Shown here: in pieces, positions 55,175-63,370 of the stretch
Layout of the letters: each line of letters starts with the position of its first letter
How positions within the stretch are numbered: position 1 is the stretch's first letter
Assembly (NCBI GenBank): GCA_029946125.1
Contig: JAQSDX010000003.1
Coordinates: 1-64,000 of the forward strand
Origin: Candidatus Methylobacter titanis
Lineage (GTDB): Bacteria > Pseudomonadota > Gammaproteobacteria > Methylococcales > Methylomonadaceae
DNA length: 64,000 bases
Direction: 5' to 3'
Notes under the pieces: model-generated
Seen by the model: only the letters and a program-made list of their open reading frames with translations
What the model was told of the DNA's origin: nothing
Database searches by the model: none
Position numbers and translations under genes: made by a program

Positions 55175-57919
55175 CTATAGCTTTATATCGCCATAGTCTT
55201 TAACCGGCGCGTGAAAGCTGGCTTGTTGGTAGCCGCCCGGTGTTTCTTTGACTTGGTAAGTTACATCGCCGCCAATTTCGGCGCGAATGCCCAAGGCCTG
55301 AAAATGCTTAACCGCGCATTGGATTTTGGTGCGTTCGTCTTCGGTCAGTGCGTGGGTGTCGTTGAGGTCATTGGTGCTTTTGGTTTCGATGACAAAATAC
55401 AGCTCTTTATCGTCGTCGCTGTTTTTAAGGCTGCAATGTTTAACGACCAGCCCAAAGTCAGGTTGATAGTTACCGATGGGTGTGGGTATCTTGTAAAGAT
55501 CCGGCAGTTTCAGCACGCAGACGACTTTGGGATCGTCGTCGGCATTATGGGCAAAGTTGTGTTCCGGCATTGAGTCGGCATCACATATTGCAAAATCGTA
55601 AAGGCCTTTATTGGGCGTCGGCTCCACCGGCGAGTAGGTGTGAATGGCCTCTTTGAACAGATCCAATGGAAAGCTGTCGCCGGTCTCATGGTAACTGAGG
55701 GTGCGCAGCATTTCCGCCAGTTCAATGCGTTTGAGTTCTTTGCTTGCTTGTTGAATAAATAGCGGCGGATTGCGCAGTATCTGGGCCTTGTTATCCAATG
55801 CCTTGATGATCCTGAACACCACGCTGTAGCTGAGTGAGGTGTTTTCGCTGATTTGTTCGACAATATCCGCCGCCGAGTAACTGGCTTTAAGCTGGGCAAT
55901 TTCCCGGCCGATTTCCTCGCCTTGGCCTTGGATATTTTGCAGTTCTTTGATACGGGTCAGGCGTATCTCTGCTTCGTAACTGGCTATTTTTATTTTGCCC
56001 AGTTCTTGTATGCCGCGATTGATAATTTCAGCTTCATCAAAACTCACCGTGTATTGAGTTTTTCTCGCCAATGACTGCCAGAAGTTGCGGAAACTGTCGC
56101 TGTTGAAGCGCGCTTCGTGCCGGGTCAGTTTGTTTTGCTTTTTGTTGCCTTTGTGATTGTTACGCAGGGGTGGCTGTTTACCGTCTGTGCCGAATTCATC
56201 CGACAATTGCGCCTGATATTGCAGGGCGAAGGTTTCGTAAGTTTCATTGGGGATCAGGGTTAGCACATTGACTTCATCATCGGCATCGTTGCTGGCCGGG
56301 TCATAAATACGCTGGCCTTGCTGGTTAACACAGATACGCAGGCCCCGGCCTATCTCCTGACGTTTTTTGATTTCGCTGTAGGTCTGGTTAAGCGTGGCGA
56401 TGTTGAAAATATTGGGGTTATCCCAGCCGACGCCCAGCGCGGAATGCGAGAAAATGAATTCGACCGGATTGTCCAGCGACAACAGTTGCTGCTTGTCTTT
56501 GAGGATAAGGTCGTAGATTTCCCGGTTTTTGAGCATCGCGCTTTCGTTGTCGGTAAATTCGCCTTTGCCGGTACGCGCAAAGTAGTAGCCTTGCACGGCG
56601 ATAATTTGCGCCGGACTGGTTTGCTTGCCGGTGCGCTCCTGGTGAACGCGCTGATATTCTTCGGCAAACAGGTGTTTTATCAGCGGCTCGGCACCGATGT
56701 AATTATCGACTTTGTCGATAAAAATCAGCGACAGGCATTTGATACCGCGCGGGCTGAGTTTTTGCTGTTTATCAAAATGACTGCTGATTAACCAGTACAG
56801 TTGCTGGCGGAATATGCCGCCAATATCGCCCTGGCGCTGGTTTTGTTCTATTTCCACGCCGTTGCTGAAATGGATTTTCCAGTGCTTGTCGCGCAAGCCT
56901 TTGTAGATGCGCTCTACGGTAAAGTCTTGATAGCTGATGTTGTTGGTTATTGCGCCCAAATTATCGCCGACTTTAAGCCATTTGCTGGGTTTAAGCGTAA
57001 AGCCTGCCTTGATGTTGTGCCAGAGATTAAGCTTGGCTTTTGGGTCTTGTCCGGCTTGGGCTTGAATCTCCTGCAACTCTATTTTTAAGGTGGCTTCGTC
57101 GTTGATTTCTGCCACCGACAGCACTTCAATTTTCTTTACCAGACCTTCGGCGTAAGCATCGTAAGGCGTCAGGCGATAAAGCCGGTTGATGATGCGCTTA
57201 TGGGTGGCCGAATAACGAAACACAAACAGCGGCGTTAAGGTAGTCAGGCGTTTTTGCGCCAGCTCGGTATCCATGCCTTCTTGCGGCTCGTCCATGATAA
57301 TGATGGGGCGGGTTTGACCCAAGGCTTCAAGATAGCTAAAGCCGCCGATGCTGTCATCCCGGCCGGTTTGGTTGAGTATGCGATCTTCGGCAGTGAAGGC
57401 CTGAACGGTGGTCAGCATGATTTGCGGCTGATCGTCATTGATAAAATGTTTGAGTTGATTCAGGCGTTTGCTGTCGTATTCAAACCAGTGGATGTTGTGT
57501 TGATAATAGTCTTTAAGCTGTTCGGCAAAACTTTCCAGCGTGTTGATGATGCCTTCTTTCACCGCTATGGAAGGCACCAGAATGATGAATTTGGTATAAC
57601 CGTATTCTCGATAGAGTTCGTACAAAGTGCGGATATAAACCAGTGTTTTGCCGGTGCCGGTTTCCATTTCGATGCAGATTTGCGGCTCTTCGCTTAAGGT
57701 GGCTTCATTTTCTGCAAGGGCGTTTTGTTGCAGGATGGCGAGTTTATTTTTGTGTAGCTGCTCCGGGCTTAGCAAGCACAGGTTTGGGGTAATATCGGAT
57801 GCATTGGTTTGTGATAGTAACGGACGCTCGGATATATTTTTGCTTTGACCTTTGAAGAGTTCAACCGCGCTTTGTATGGCTTTGTTTTGATAGAGCAGGT
57901 CTTCAAGCTGAAGTTGCAT
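55175..57919 (-). CDS. Type III restriction enzyme, Res subunit
   Basis: The helicase-nuclease subunit of the type III system. The 914-residue product has Walker A CIEMETGTGKTLVYIRTLYE near residue 85, the DEAD-like box IIIMDEPQEGMD, SAT in RYSATHKRIINR and motif VI KKRQEIGRGLRICVN. A PD-(D/E)XK nuclease near residues 820-845 reads PDFGLVVK then YFVIETKST. All motifs needed for activity appear intact. It is 40 bases downstream of holC. Confidence 0.93.
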   Translation of the reverse strand: MQLQLEDLLYQNKAIQSAVELFKGQSKNISERPLLSQTNASDITPNLCLLSPEQLHKNKLAILQQNALAENEATLSEEPQICIEMETGTGKTLVYIRTLYELYREYGYTKFIILVPSIAVKEGIINTLESFAEQLKDYYQHNIHWFEYDSKRLNQLKHFINDDQPQIMLTTVQAFTAEDRILNQTGRDDSIGGFSYLEALGQTRPIIIMDEPQEGMDTELAQKRLTTLTPLFVFRYSATHKRIINRLYRLTPYDAYAEGLVKKIEVLSVAEINDEATLKIELQEIQAQAGQDPKAKLNLWHNIKAGFTLKPSKWLKVGDNLGAITNNISYQDFTVERIYKGLRDKHWKIHFSNGVEIEQNQRQGDIGGIFRQQLYWLISSHFDKQQKLSPRGIKCLSLIFIDKVDNYIGAEPLIKHLFAEEYQRVHQERTGKQTSPAQIIAVQGYYFARTGKGEFTDNESAMLKNREIYDLILKDKQQLLSLDNPVEFIFSHSALGVGWDNPNIFNIATLNQTYSEIKKRQEIGRGLRICVNQQGQRIYDPASNDADDEVNVLTLIPNETYETFALQYQAQLSDEFGTDGKQPPLRNNHKGNKKQNKLTRHEARFNSDSFRNFWQSLARKTQYTVSFDEAEIINRGIQELGKIKIASYEAEIRLTRIKELQNIQGQGEEIGREIAQLKASYSAADIVEQISENTSLSYSVVFRIIKALDNKAQILRNPPLFIQQASKELKRIELAEMLRTLSYHETGDSFPLDLFKEAIHTYSPVEPTPNKGLYDFAICDADSMPEHNFAHNADDDPKVVCVLKLPDLYKIPTPIGNYQPDFGLVVKHCSLKNSDDDKELYFVIETKSTNDLNDTHALTEDERTKIQCAVKHFQALGIRAEIGGDVTYQVKETPGGYQQASFHAPVKDYGDIKL

Positions 57920-57958
57920 CGTGTTCCTTGGTTTGCGCTAAAGGGTGAAAAGGTGTGC

Positions 57959-58441
57959 TTACCAATCTTTATGCATCGTAATCTTGATGCCTGACTGCTG
58001 ATAGCGGCGATAACGATTTCTGCCGGCTTCTTTGGTGGTTTCGCTGTTATCCAGTATTTCAAGAATGCGCTCGGTTTGCGGTCCTATGTCAGGATAGCGG
58101 GAAGACAGGTTGAATAGGACTTTTTGCCTGTTTTCGGGCGCGTCCAGCGAGCCGATCAAGATGACTTTTTCTGTGGCCGCACTCGCTCCCGGCGAGTCTG
58201 CGGCATACACACCAACCCTGGCAATATCGGGCAGTTCGCCGGTATATATCTGGTGCGGGATAAAACTGCCCGCCCTGAAAGTCCAGAGCAGGTCGTCTAT
58301 GATTTGGCTTTGTTCGGCTGAATCGGTGAGCACATAGCAAAAACTGCCGTTACGATAGGCTTTTTCGATCAGTTTGCAGGCAAACAGATACCTGTCGTCC
58401 AGCGATTCAGTCGGCAGTATATAAAAGCTGACTTCAGCCAC
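57959..58441 (-). CDS. holC: DNA polymerase III chi subunit
   Basis: A clamp-loader accessory that links the replisome to single-strand binding protein. The 160-residue product has the family pattern VSFYILPTESLDDRYLFACK, LIEKAYRNGSFCYVLTDSAE, DDLLWTFRAGSFIPHQI and VILIGSLDAPENRQKVLFNL. It lies between pepA and, normally, valS. The C-terminal ending (YRRYQQSGIKITMHKDW) is typical. The gap to pepA is 128 bases and shows nothing strong. Confidence 0.92.
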   Translation of the reverse strand: MAEVSFYILPTESLDDRYLFACKLIEKAYRNGSFCYVLTDSAEQSQIIDDLLWTFRAGSFIPHQIYTGELPDIARVGVYAADSPGASAATEKVILIGSLDAPENRQKVLFNLSSRYPDIGPQTERILEILDNSETTKEAGRNRYRRYQQSGIKITMHKDW

Positions 58442-58569
58442 TTAGGTGATTTCCACTAATGAATCGACTAAAAAAAACGTCCACGAAAAATACAAAAATT
58501 CTCATAACACGATTGTTGTGACGGCTTTTTTCGTGTCTTTCGTGGAGAGGGTTTTTCCTGCGGATCACC

Positions 58570-60066
58570 TTATGCCTTCGGCTGTTGAGCGCGGTTAATC
58601 AGATACTGGCTTAATAACGATACCGGGCGGCCGGTTGCGCCTTTGGTTGGGCCGGTGCGCCAGGCGGTGCCGGCAATGTCCAGATGCGCCCAGCGGAATT
58701 TTTCGGCAAAACGTGCCAGAAAACAGGCGGCAGTGATGGTGCCGGCATCTTTGCCGCCGACATTGGCCATGTCGGCGAAATTGGATTTAAGTTGTTCCTG
58801 ATATTCTTCCCATAGCGGTAAACGCCAAACGCTGTCGTTGGCGGTTTCACCGGCTGCAAGCAGGTCATTGCACAAGGCGTCATCGTTGCCGAGCAGGCCG
58901 CTGGTTACACGGCCTAAAGCCACCAGGCAGGCGCCGGTCAGGGTGGCCAGATCAATCACTACCTCGGGATTGAAGCGTTCGGCATACGTTAACGCGTCGC
59001 ACAGCAGTAAGCGGCCTTCGGCGTCGGTATTTAACACTTCAATGGTTTTGCCGGACATGCTGGTCAAAATATCGCCCGGTTTATTGGCGTCGCCATCCGG
59101 CATATTTTCTGACGAGGGAATCAGGCCGATAATATTCAACGGCAGTTGCAGTTGCGCCACGGCAAGCAAGGTGCCCAGAACAGACGCGCCGCCGCACATG
59201 TCGTATTTCATTTCATCCATGCCCGCAGGCTGTTTTAATGAAATGCCGCCGGCATCGAAAGTCAGACCTTTGCCGATCAGCACGATAGGCTTGGCGTCTT
59301 TATCGCCACATTGATAGTTTAGGGTAATGAATTTTGCCGGTTGACGACTGCCGCGCGAGACCGATAAAAGAGCACCCATGCCCAGTGCAGTCATATCGGA
59401 TTCTTCCAGGATGCTAACATTCAGACTGGCGTATTTTTTACTCAGCTCTATCGCCTGTTCGGCAAGATAGGTTGGGGTGCAGATGTTGCCCGGTAAATCG
59501 CTCAGGTGTTTGGTCAACTCCATGCCTTCGGCAATAGCCTTGCCTTGCAGCATTCCGGAATGCGCCAAAGTTCGTTCGGCTTCGGTGGCGGCAATAGAAA
59601 TTTTTTGAATCTGACTTTCTGTTTCTTTATCGGATTTTGTGTGGGTAAATTGATAGACGGCATCGTTAAAGACTTCGATGATATGCCGGGATTTCCATTG
59701 CCGGTCACGGCCTGCAACATCGCATTCCGCCAAACAGCAGACTATCGATTTTATTTGCGGTTTTTTCAGGCTGTTAACGGCGGCCAGCAGCGCTTTTTTG
59801 TAGTCTTTAGCGGATAAAGGCTTATTTTCGCCCAGTCCGACCAGCAAAATGCGTTCAATCTTGCTGTCTGGAACCGCGTTGATTAACACGGTTTCGCCGT
59901 TTTTTCCGCTCAGGTCGCCACGGCTGACGATGGTGTTAATGAGTCCGTGGGTGATGCTGTTAAGCGCGGTTGCTGACGGACTGAGTTGTTGGTCTTGATA
60001 AACGCCGACAATAATACAATCACATTGCAGGTCTTCTAATGGCGCGGTTTCTATTGAATAATCCAT
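58570..60066 (-). CDS. pepA: Leucyl aminopeptidase PepA
   Basis: A di-metal M17 aminopeptidase that in E. coli also serves as a DNA-binding accessory of Xer recombination. The 498-residue product has the metal and catalytic motifs VLIGKGLTFDAGGISLKQPA, DMCGGASVLGTLLA and the signature NTDAEGRLLLCDALTYAE. The C-terminal domain has HLDIAGTAWRTGPTKGATGR. The length is normal. It is divergent from lptF-lptG, the standard gammaproteobacterial arrangement. Confidence 0.96.
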   Translation of the reverse strand: MDYSIETAPLEDLQCDCIIVGVYQDQQLSPSATALNSITHGLINTIVSRGDLSGKNGETVLINAVPDSKIERILLVGLGENKPLSAKDYKKALLAAVNSLKKPQIKSIVCCLAECDVAGRDRQWKSRHIIEVFNDAVYQFTHTKSDKETESQIQKISIAATEAERTLAHSGMLQGKAIAEGMELTKHLSDLPGNICTPTYLAEQAIELSKKYASLNVSILEESDMTALGMGALLSVSRGSRQPAKFITLNYQCGDKDAKPIVLIGKGLTFDAGGISLKQPAGMDEMKYDMCGGASVLGTLLAVAQLQLPLNIIGLIPSSENMPDGDANKPGDILTSMSGKTIEVLNTDAEGRLLLCDALTYAERFNPEVVIDLATLTGACLVALGRVTSGLLGNDDALCNDLLAAGETANDSVWRLPLWEEYQEQLKSNFADMANVGGKDAGTITAACFLARFAEKFRWAHLDIAGTAWRTGPTKGATGRPVSLLSQYLINRAQQPKA

Positions 60067-60436
60067 AACTTAACTCGTTGATGTGTAAGAGAGCGTTATC
60101 TTGAACAGGTCGAAGAAGCTGTCGCAAGATGAGCCGTTTAGACGCAATTATACAACATAAATATCGATTTTTGATTGAGCCGGTACGGTTGGCGGTAAAT
60201 TGGATAGTTTGGATTCATCATCGAAAACATCAAGACCGGGGCTGCCAGCTTAAGGGCGGACAAGTACCACGGCTTAACTTTTAGGCTGTCTTCATTTAAG
60301 TTGGTAGCCAAAACCGGCGTTGTTTCTATAAAATGGCTGATAATTTACCCGTTTAAGGCAGGAGACAGTGCTCTTTTGACCTTGTATCGTGGACTTTCGT
60401 TGTACAACACATACGTTTTTGATGGGGAGAATACGC
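60067..60436. other. Intergenic region between divergent pepA and lptF
   Basis: No gene or RNA recognised in 370 bases. It should hold the promoters of both divergent units. TATAAA and GATAAT strings lie near 60328-60346, but no convincing -35 could be placed with correct spacing. An AGGAGAC near 60360 looks like a ribosome binding site, but the frame following it closes within a few codons. Confidence 0.4.
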
Positions 60437-61570
60437 TTGGAAGCAGCTTGGACTAAAGGCTATAAAACGGGGCGGCGCAAGATAGTCACTGTTCTGGATA
60501 AAATGGTTGCTTTGGATTTGTTAAGGACGTTGCTGGCGGTTTGGTCGGTGATTGTCGTGATTATCGTCAGTCGGCAGTTTATCAGGATTCTTGATAAGGC
60601 CATTGAGGGGCAAGTATCCAATCAAACCCTGATGACTGTTTTAGGGTTGAAAACGATTATTGCCAGCGCGACCTTTTTGCCTGCGGCCTTGTTTATGGCG
60701 GTGTTAATGGTTCTGGGCAGAATGTACAGGGATCAAGAAATGTCGGCAGTGGCCTCGGCAGGAGGCGGTGCCGGAACGGTCTATCGAGCTATATTCTTGC
60801 TGATTTTTCCTGTCACGGTGCTGTCAGCCGGCTTGTCATTTTATGCCTCTCCCTGGGCCGAGGCCATGATGGAGGAGTTGATGCATCAGGATAAGGAATC
60901 CGCCGATCTTAGAGGTATTGCCGCCGGAAAGTTTAGTGAATACAGCCAGGGAGATCTGGTTTTTTATGTAGAAAATATTGATGCCGATAAAGAAATGCAT
61001 CAGGTTTTTGTACAGCACAGACAGGGGGATCGTTTGGCGATTATCAATGCGGAAACAGGTCGGTTGAAAGATTTGCCGGACGGGCGCTATGTCATTCTGG
61101 AAAACGGTGAGCGCATACAAGGACAACCGGGGGCGTTAAATTTTGTGCTTGAACAGTTCACGGAATATGCGGTCAGAATAGAGAATAAAGAATCTATTGC
61201 TAATTTTGGCAAGGAGTCGATTGCCAGTGATACGTTAGTGGGTTCCGGCCAAATAGCCGATATTGCCGAGTTGCAGCGCCGACTGTCTATTCCTATGGGG
61301 ATAATATTGCTGAGTTTTATTGCGGTGCCTTTAGCGCAAATGTCGCCTCGTGGAGGTGTATACGGGAATATGCTGGTTGGTTTTATCATTTATTTTAGCT
61401 ATGGCAATCTTATTCGGGTCAGTCATAGTTGGGTTTTGAATCAAACCATTCCCGCCTGGCTCGGTATTGTTGGCGTCAATACCTTATTATTGTTGGTAGG
61501 CGGGGTTTTGTTGGCACGGTTATTTGGCTGGCAGTGGTTGCTGATGAAGCTTAGGGAGATCAATAAGTGA
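60437..61570 (+). CDS. lptF: LPS export ABC transporter permease LptF
   Basis: Inner-membrane subunit of LptB2FG, which extracts lipopolysaccharide and pushes it along the Lpt bridge. The roughly 377-residue product has three membrane helices, a periplasmic beta-jellyroll domain (about 130-260) and three more helices. It includes the coupling region MYRDQEMSAVASAGGGAG and IPMGIILLSFIAVPLAQMSP. The start is uncertain: TTG 60437 has GGGGAGA at good distance, ATG 60422 lies just upstream without one, and ATG 60503 would cut the first helix. The stop overlaps the lptG start by three bases. Confidence 0.88.
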   Translation: MEAAWTKGYKTGRRKIVTVLDKMVALDLLRTLLAVWSVIVVIIVSRQFIRILDKAIEGQVSNQTLMTVLGLKTIIASATFLPAALFMAVLMVLGRMYRDQEMSAVASAGGGAGTVYRAIFLLIFPVTVLSAGLSFYASPWAEAMMEELMHQDKESADLRGIAAGKFSEYSQGDLVFYVENIDADKEMHQVFVQHRQGDRLAIINAETGRLKDLPDGRYVILENGERIQGQPGALNFVLEQFTEYAVRIENKESIANFGKESIASDTLVGSGQIADIAELQRRLSIPMGIILLSFIAVPLAQMSPRGGVYGNMLVGFIIYFSYGNLIRVSHSWVLNQTIPAWLGIVGVNTLLLLVGGVLLARLFGWQWLLMKLREINK

Positions 61571-62637
61571 ATGTATTAACGGGCTATATCGTCAGGGAAA
61601 TAGTAAAGGGCTCTTTTATTGCCATTTTATTATTATTGACCTTATTTAATTTATTTACTTTTAGCGACCAGCTAAAGGACCTGGGCAAAGGGAGCTACGG
61701 CTTAACAGAGATTTTTTATTATCTTGCCCTGACCTCGCCGACCGTTTTTTATGAATTGATGCCTGCCTCGGCATTATTAGGCAGCCTGTTTATCTTGGGT
61801 GCGATGGGTAATAACCGCGAACTGATTGCGATGCAAGCCGCCGGCTTATCTGTTATGGGAATTATCAGAGCGGTGATGCTGGCGGGTGCTATTTTAGTTT
61901 TTATTGCCATATTGGTCGGTGAATTTGTGGCCCCGGTCACCGAACGGACAGCTCGGGTATTGAAAGTTACCGCCCAGAATGAACAGGTTGTTATGGGCGG
62001 CAATTACGGACTGTGGCTGCGCGAGGGTAAAAAATTCATTAATGTACGCAAAATACAAGATGATGGAAGCCTAGCCGACATCAGTATTTATGAACTGGAC
62101 GATCAGCGCCATTTGAGACAGTCAACGCATGCAGAGAAAGCCTTTTTTCAAGGCAATAAGCAATGGAAATTAGAGCAAATCAAGCAGTCGGATATTTCAA
62201 TACAGCAGGTGACGGCAAGCAGTCAAAATGAGCAGCTATGGCAATCCTCTGTTGCCCCGGATTTATTAAAAATTGTTGTAGTCAATCCGAATAATCTGTC
62301 CATGTATGATTTGGCTATGTACATTGGCTTTTTAAAGGACAACCATCAAAAATCGCATAGTTTTGAATTGGCTTTCTGGGGGCGGGTGGTGAATCCTCTG
62401 ATTGTTTTTGTGATGTTGCTGGTGTCTGCGCCCTTTGTTATCGGCGTTAAACGCGGCGTTAACGTAGGCGGAAGGATGATGATAGGCATTGTCATTGGCA
62501 TGGGATTTAATATCGTCGATAAAATAGTCGGGCATATCGGCTTGATTTATGAGATGAATCCGCCGTTAATGGCATTTGCTCCCAGTTTGGCTGTTTTGGC
62601 GGTGGCGTTATTTGCTTTGAAACGGGTGCAGAGCTAA
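61567..62637 (+). CDS. lptG: LPS export ABC transporter permease LptG
   Basis: Partner permease of LptF, 356 residues with six membrane helices and a periplasmic domain. The N-terminus NVLTGYIVREIVKGSF leads into the first helix. The coupling loop is ALLGSLFILGAMGNNRELIA followed by MQAAGLSVMGIIRAVM, and the conserved RVVNPLIVFVMLLVSAPFVI lies near the C-terminus. Translation starts at GTG 61567, overlapping the lptF TGA. Confidence 0.93.
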   Translation: MNVLTGYIVREIVKGSFIAILLLLTLFNLFTFSDQLKDLGKGSYGLTEIFYYLALTSPTVFYELMPASALLGSLFILGAMGNNRELIAMQAAGLSVMGIIRAVMLAGAILVFIAILVGEFVAPVTERTARVLKVTAQNEQVVMGGNYGLWLREGKKFINVRKIQDDGSLADISIYELDDQRHLRQSTHAEKAFFQGNKQWKLEQIKQSDISIQQVTASSQNEQLWQSSVAPDLLKIVVVNPNNLSMYDLAMYIGFLKDNHQKSHSFELAFWGRVVNPLIVFVMLLVSAPFVIGVKRGVNVGGRMMIGIVIGMGFNIVDKIVGHIGLIYEMNPPLMAFAPSLAVLAVALFALKRVQS

Positions 62638-62728
62638 TTCGACCCCCTGTGCACACGGCGTCAAGGGATGAAAATTAACGATACCTTGGATGCTTAAGCT
62701 TTCCGTTTTTGCACGTCATCAAGTCCAT

Positions 62729-62754
62729 GTGGGGGCAACTTTAGTCGCCCCCAC
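62729..62754. repeat. Palindrome after lptG
   Basis: GTGGGGGCAACT and AGTCGCCCCCAC around TT form a stem with one mismatch. It belongs to the same family as 49196-49244 and may work as the lptG terminator, though no T run follows. Confidence 0.7.
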
Positions 62755-62816
62755 AATTTGCTGGGTGTTCAAATTATTTGGACTCCATTCCTTAAAGTGT
62801 GTCAAGCGAGGTTAGT

Positions 62817-63347
62817 GTGACCATTAGAAAATTTAACGATAAACAGCCTAAAATCGGCAAAGCGGTGTTTATAGACGATAGCGCTGTGGTGATCGGCGAC
62901 GTTACCTTGGGTGATGATGTCTCTATCTGGCCGACGACGGTGGTCAGAGGCGATGTTGAAACTATCGCTATCGGCGATGGCACCAATGTTCAGGACGGTT
63001 CGGTATTGCATGTATCGCATTTTGGCAAATTTACCGACAAAGGCCATCCTTTAACCATAGGAAGGGGCGTCACTATCGGGCATAGAGCGGTTGTTCATGC
63101 CTGCACTGTGGGCGATTATTGTCTGATCGGCATAGGGGCGATTATTATGGATGATGCCGTTCTTGAAGATTATGTGATGCTGGGTGCGGGTGCGTTGGTT
63201 CCGCCGGGGAAAAAACTGGAAAGCGGCTATCTTTATGTCGGCTCGCCCGCCAAACAGGTACGGCCATTAACAGAGACCGAAAAAGAGTTTCTGGAATACT
63301 CGTCTCAACATTACATTCATTTGAAAAATGAATATTTGAAGGTGTAG
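62817..63347 (+). CDS. Gamma-class carbonic anhydrase-like (YrdA-type) hexapeptide protein
   Basis: A 176-residue left-handed beta-helix protein. Hexapeptide turns run through VIGDVTLGDDVSIWPTTVVR to GVTIGHRAVVHACTVGDYCL. The three metal-binding His fit those in SVLHVSH and GHRAVVHACTVG. The family includes active gamma carbonic anhydrases and YrdA, whose activity is doubtful. The start is taken at GTG 62817 because GCGAGG lies five bases upstream; the GTG at 62799 lacks a site. It converges with aroE, with a hairpin between them. Confidence 0.87.
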   Translation: MTIRKFNDKQPKIGKAVFIDDSAVVIGDVTLGDDVSIWPTTVVRGDVETIAIGDGTNVQDGSVLHVSHFGKFTDKGHPLTIGRGVTIGHRAVVHACTVGDYCLIGIGAIIMDDAVLEDYVMLGAGALVPPGKKLESGYLYVGSPAKQVRPLTETEKEFLEYSSQHYIHLKNEYLKV

Positions 63348-63367
63348 GGGCGACCGGCGGGTCGCCC
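63348..63367. terminator. Hairpin between the gamma-CA-like gene and aroE
   Basis: GGGCGACC-GGCG-GGTCGCCC forms a perfect eight-base stem in the 23-base gap between convergent genes. It is nearly the same sequence as the dbpA terminator at 9174-9200, but without the T run. Confidence 0.65.
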
Positions 63368-63370
63368 ATT

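Noticed and set aside
62799-62816. Upstream GTG start for the gamma-CA-like protein
   Set aside because: No ribosome binding site before it, whereas GCGAGG precedes the GTG at 62817.
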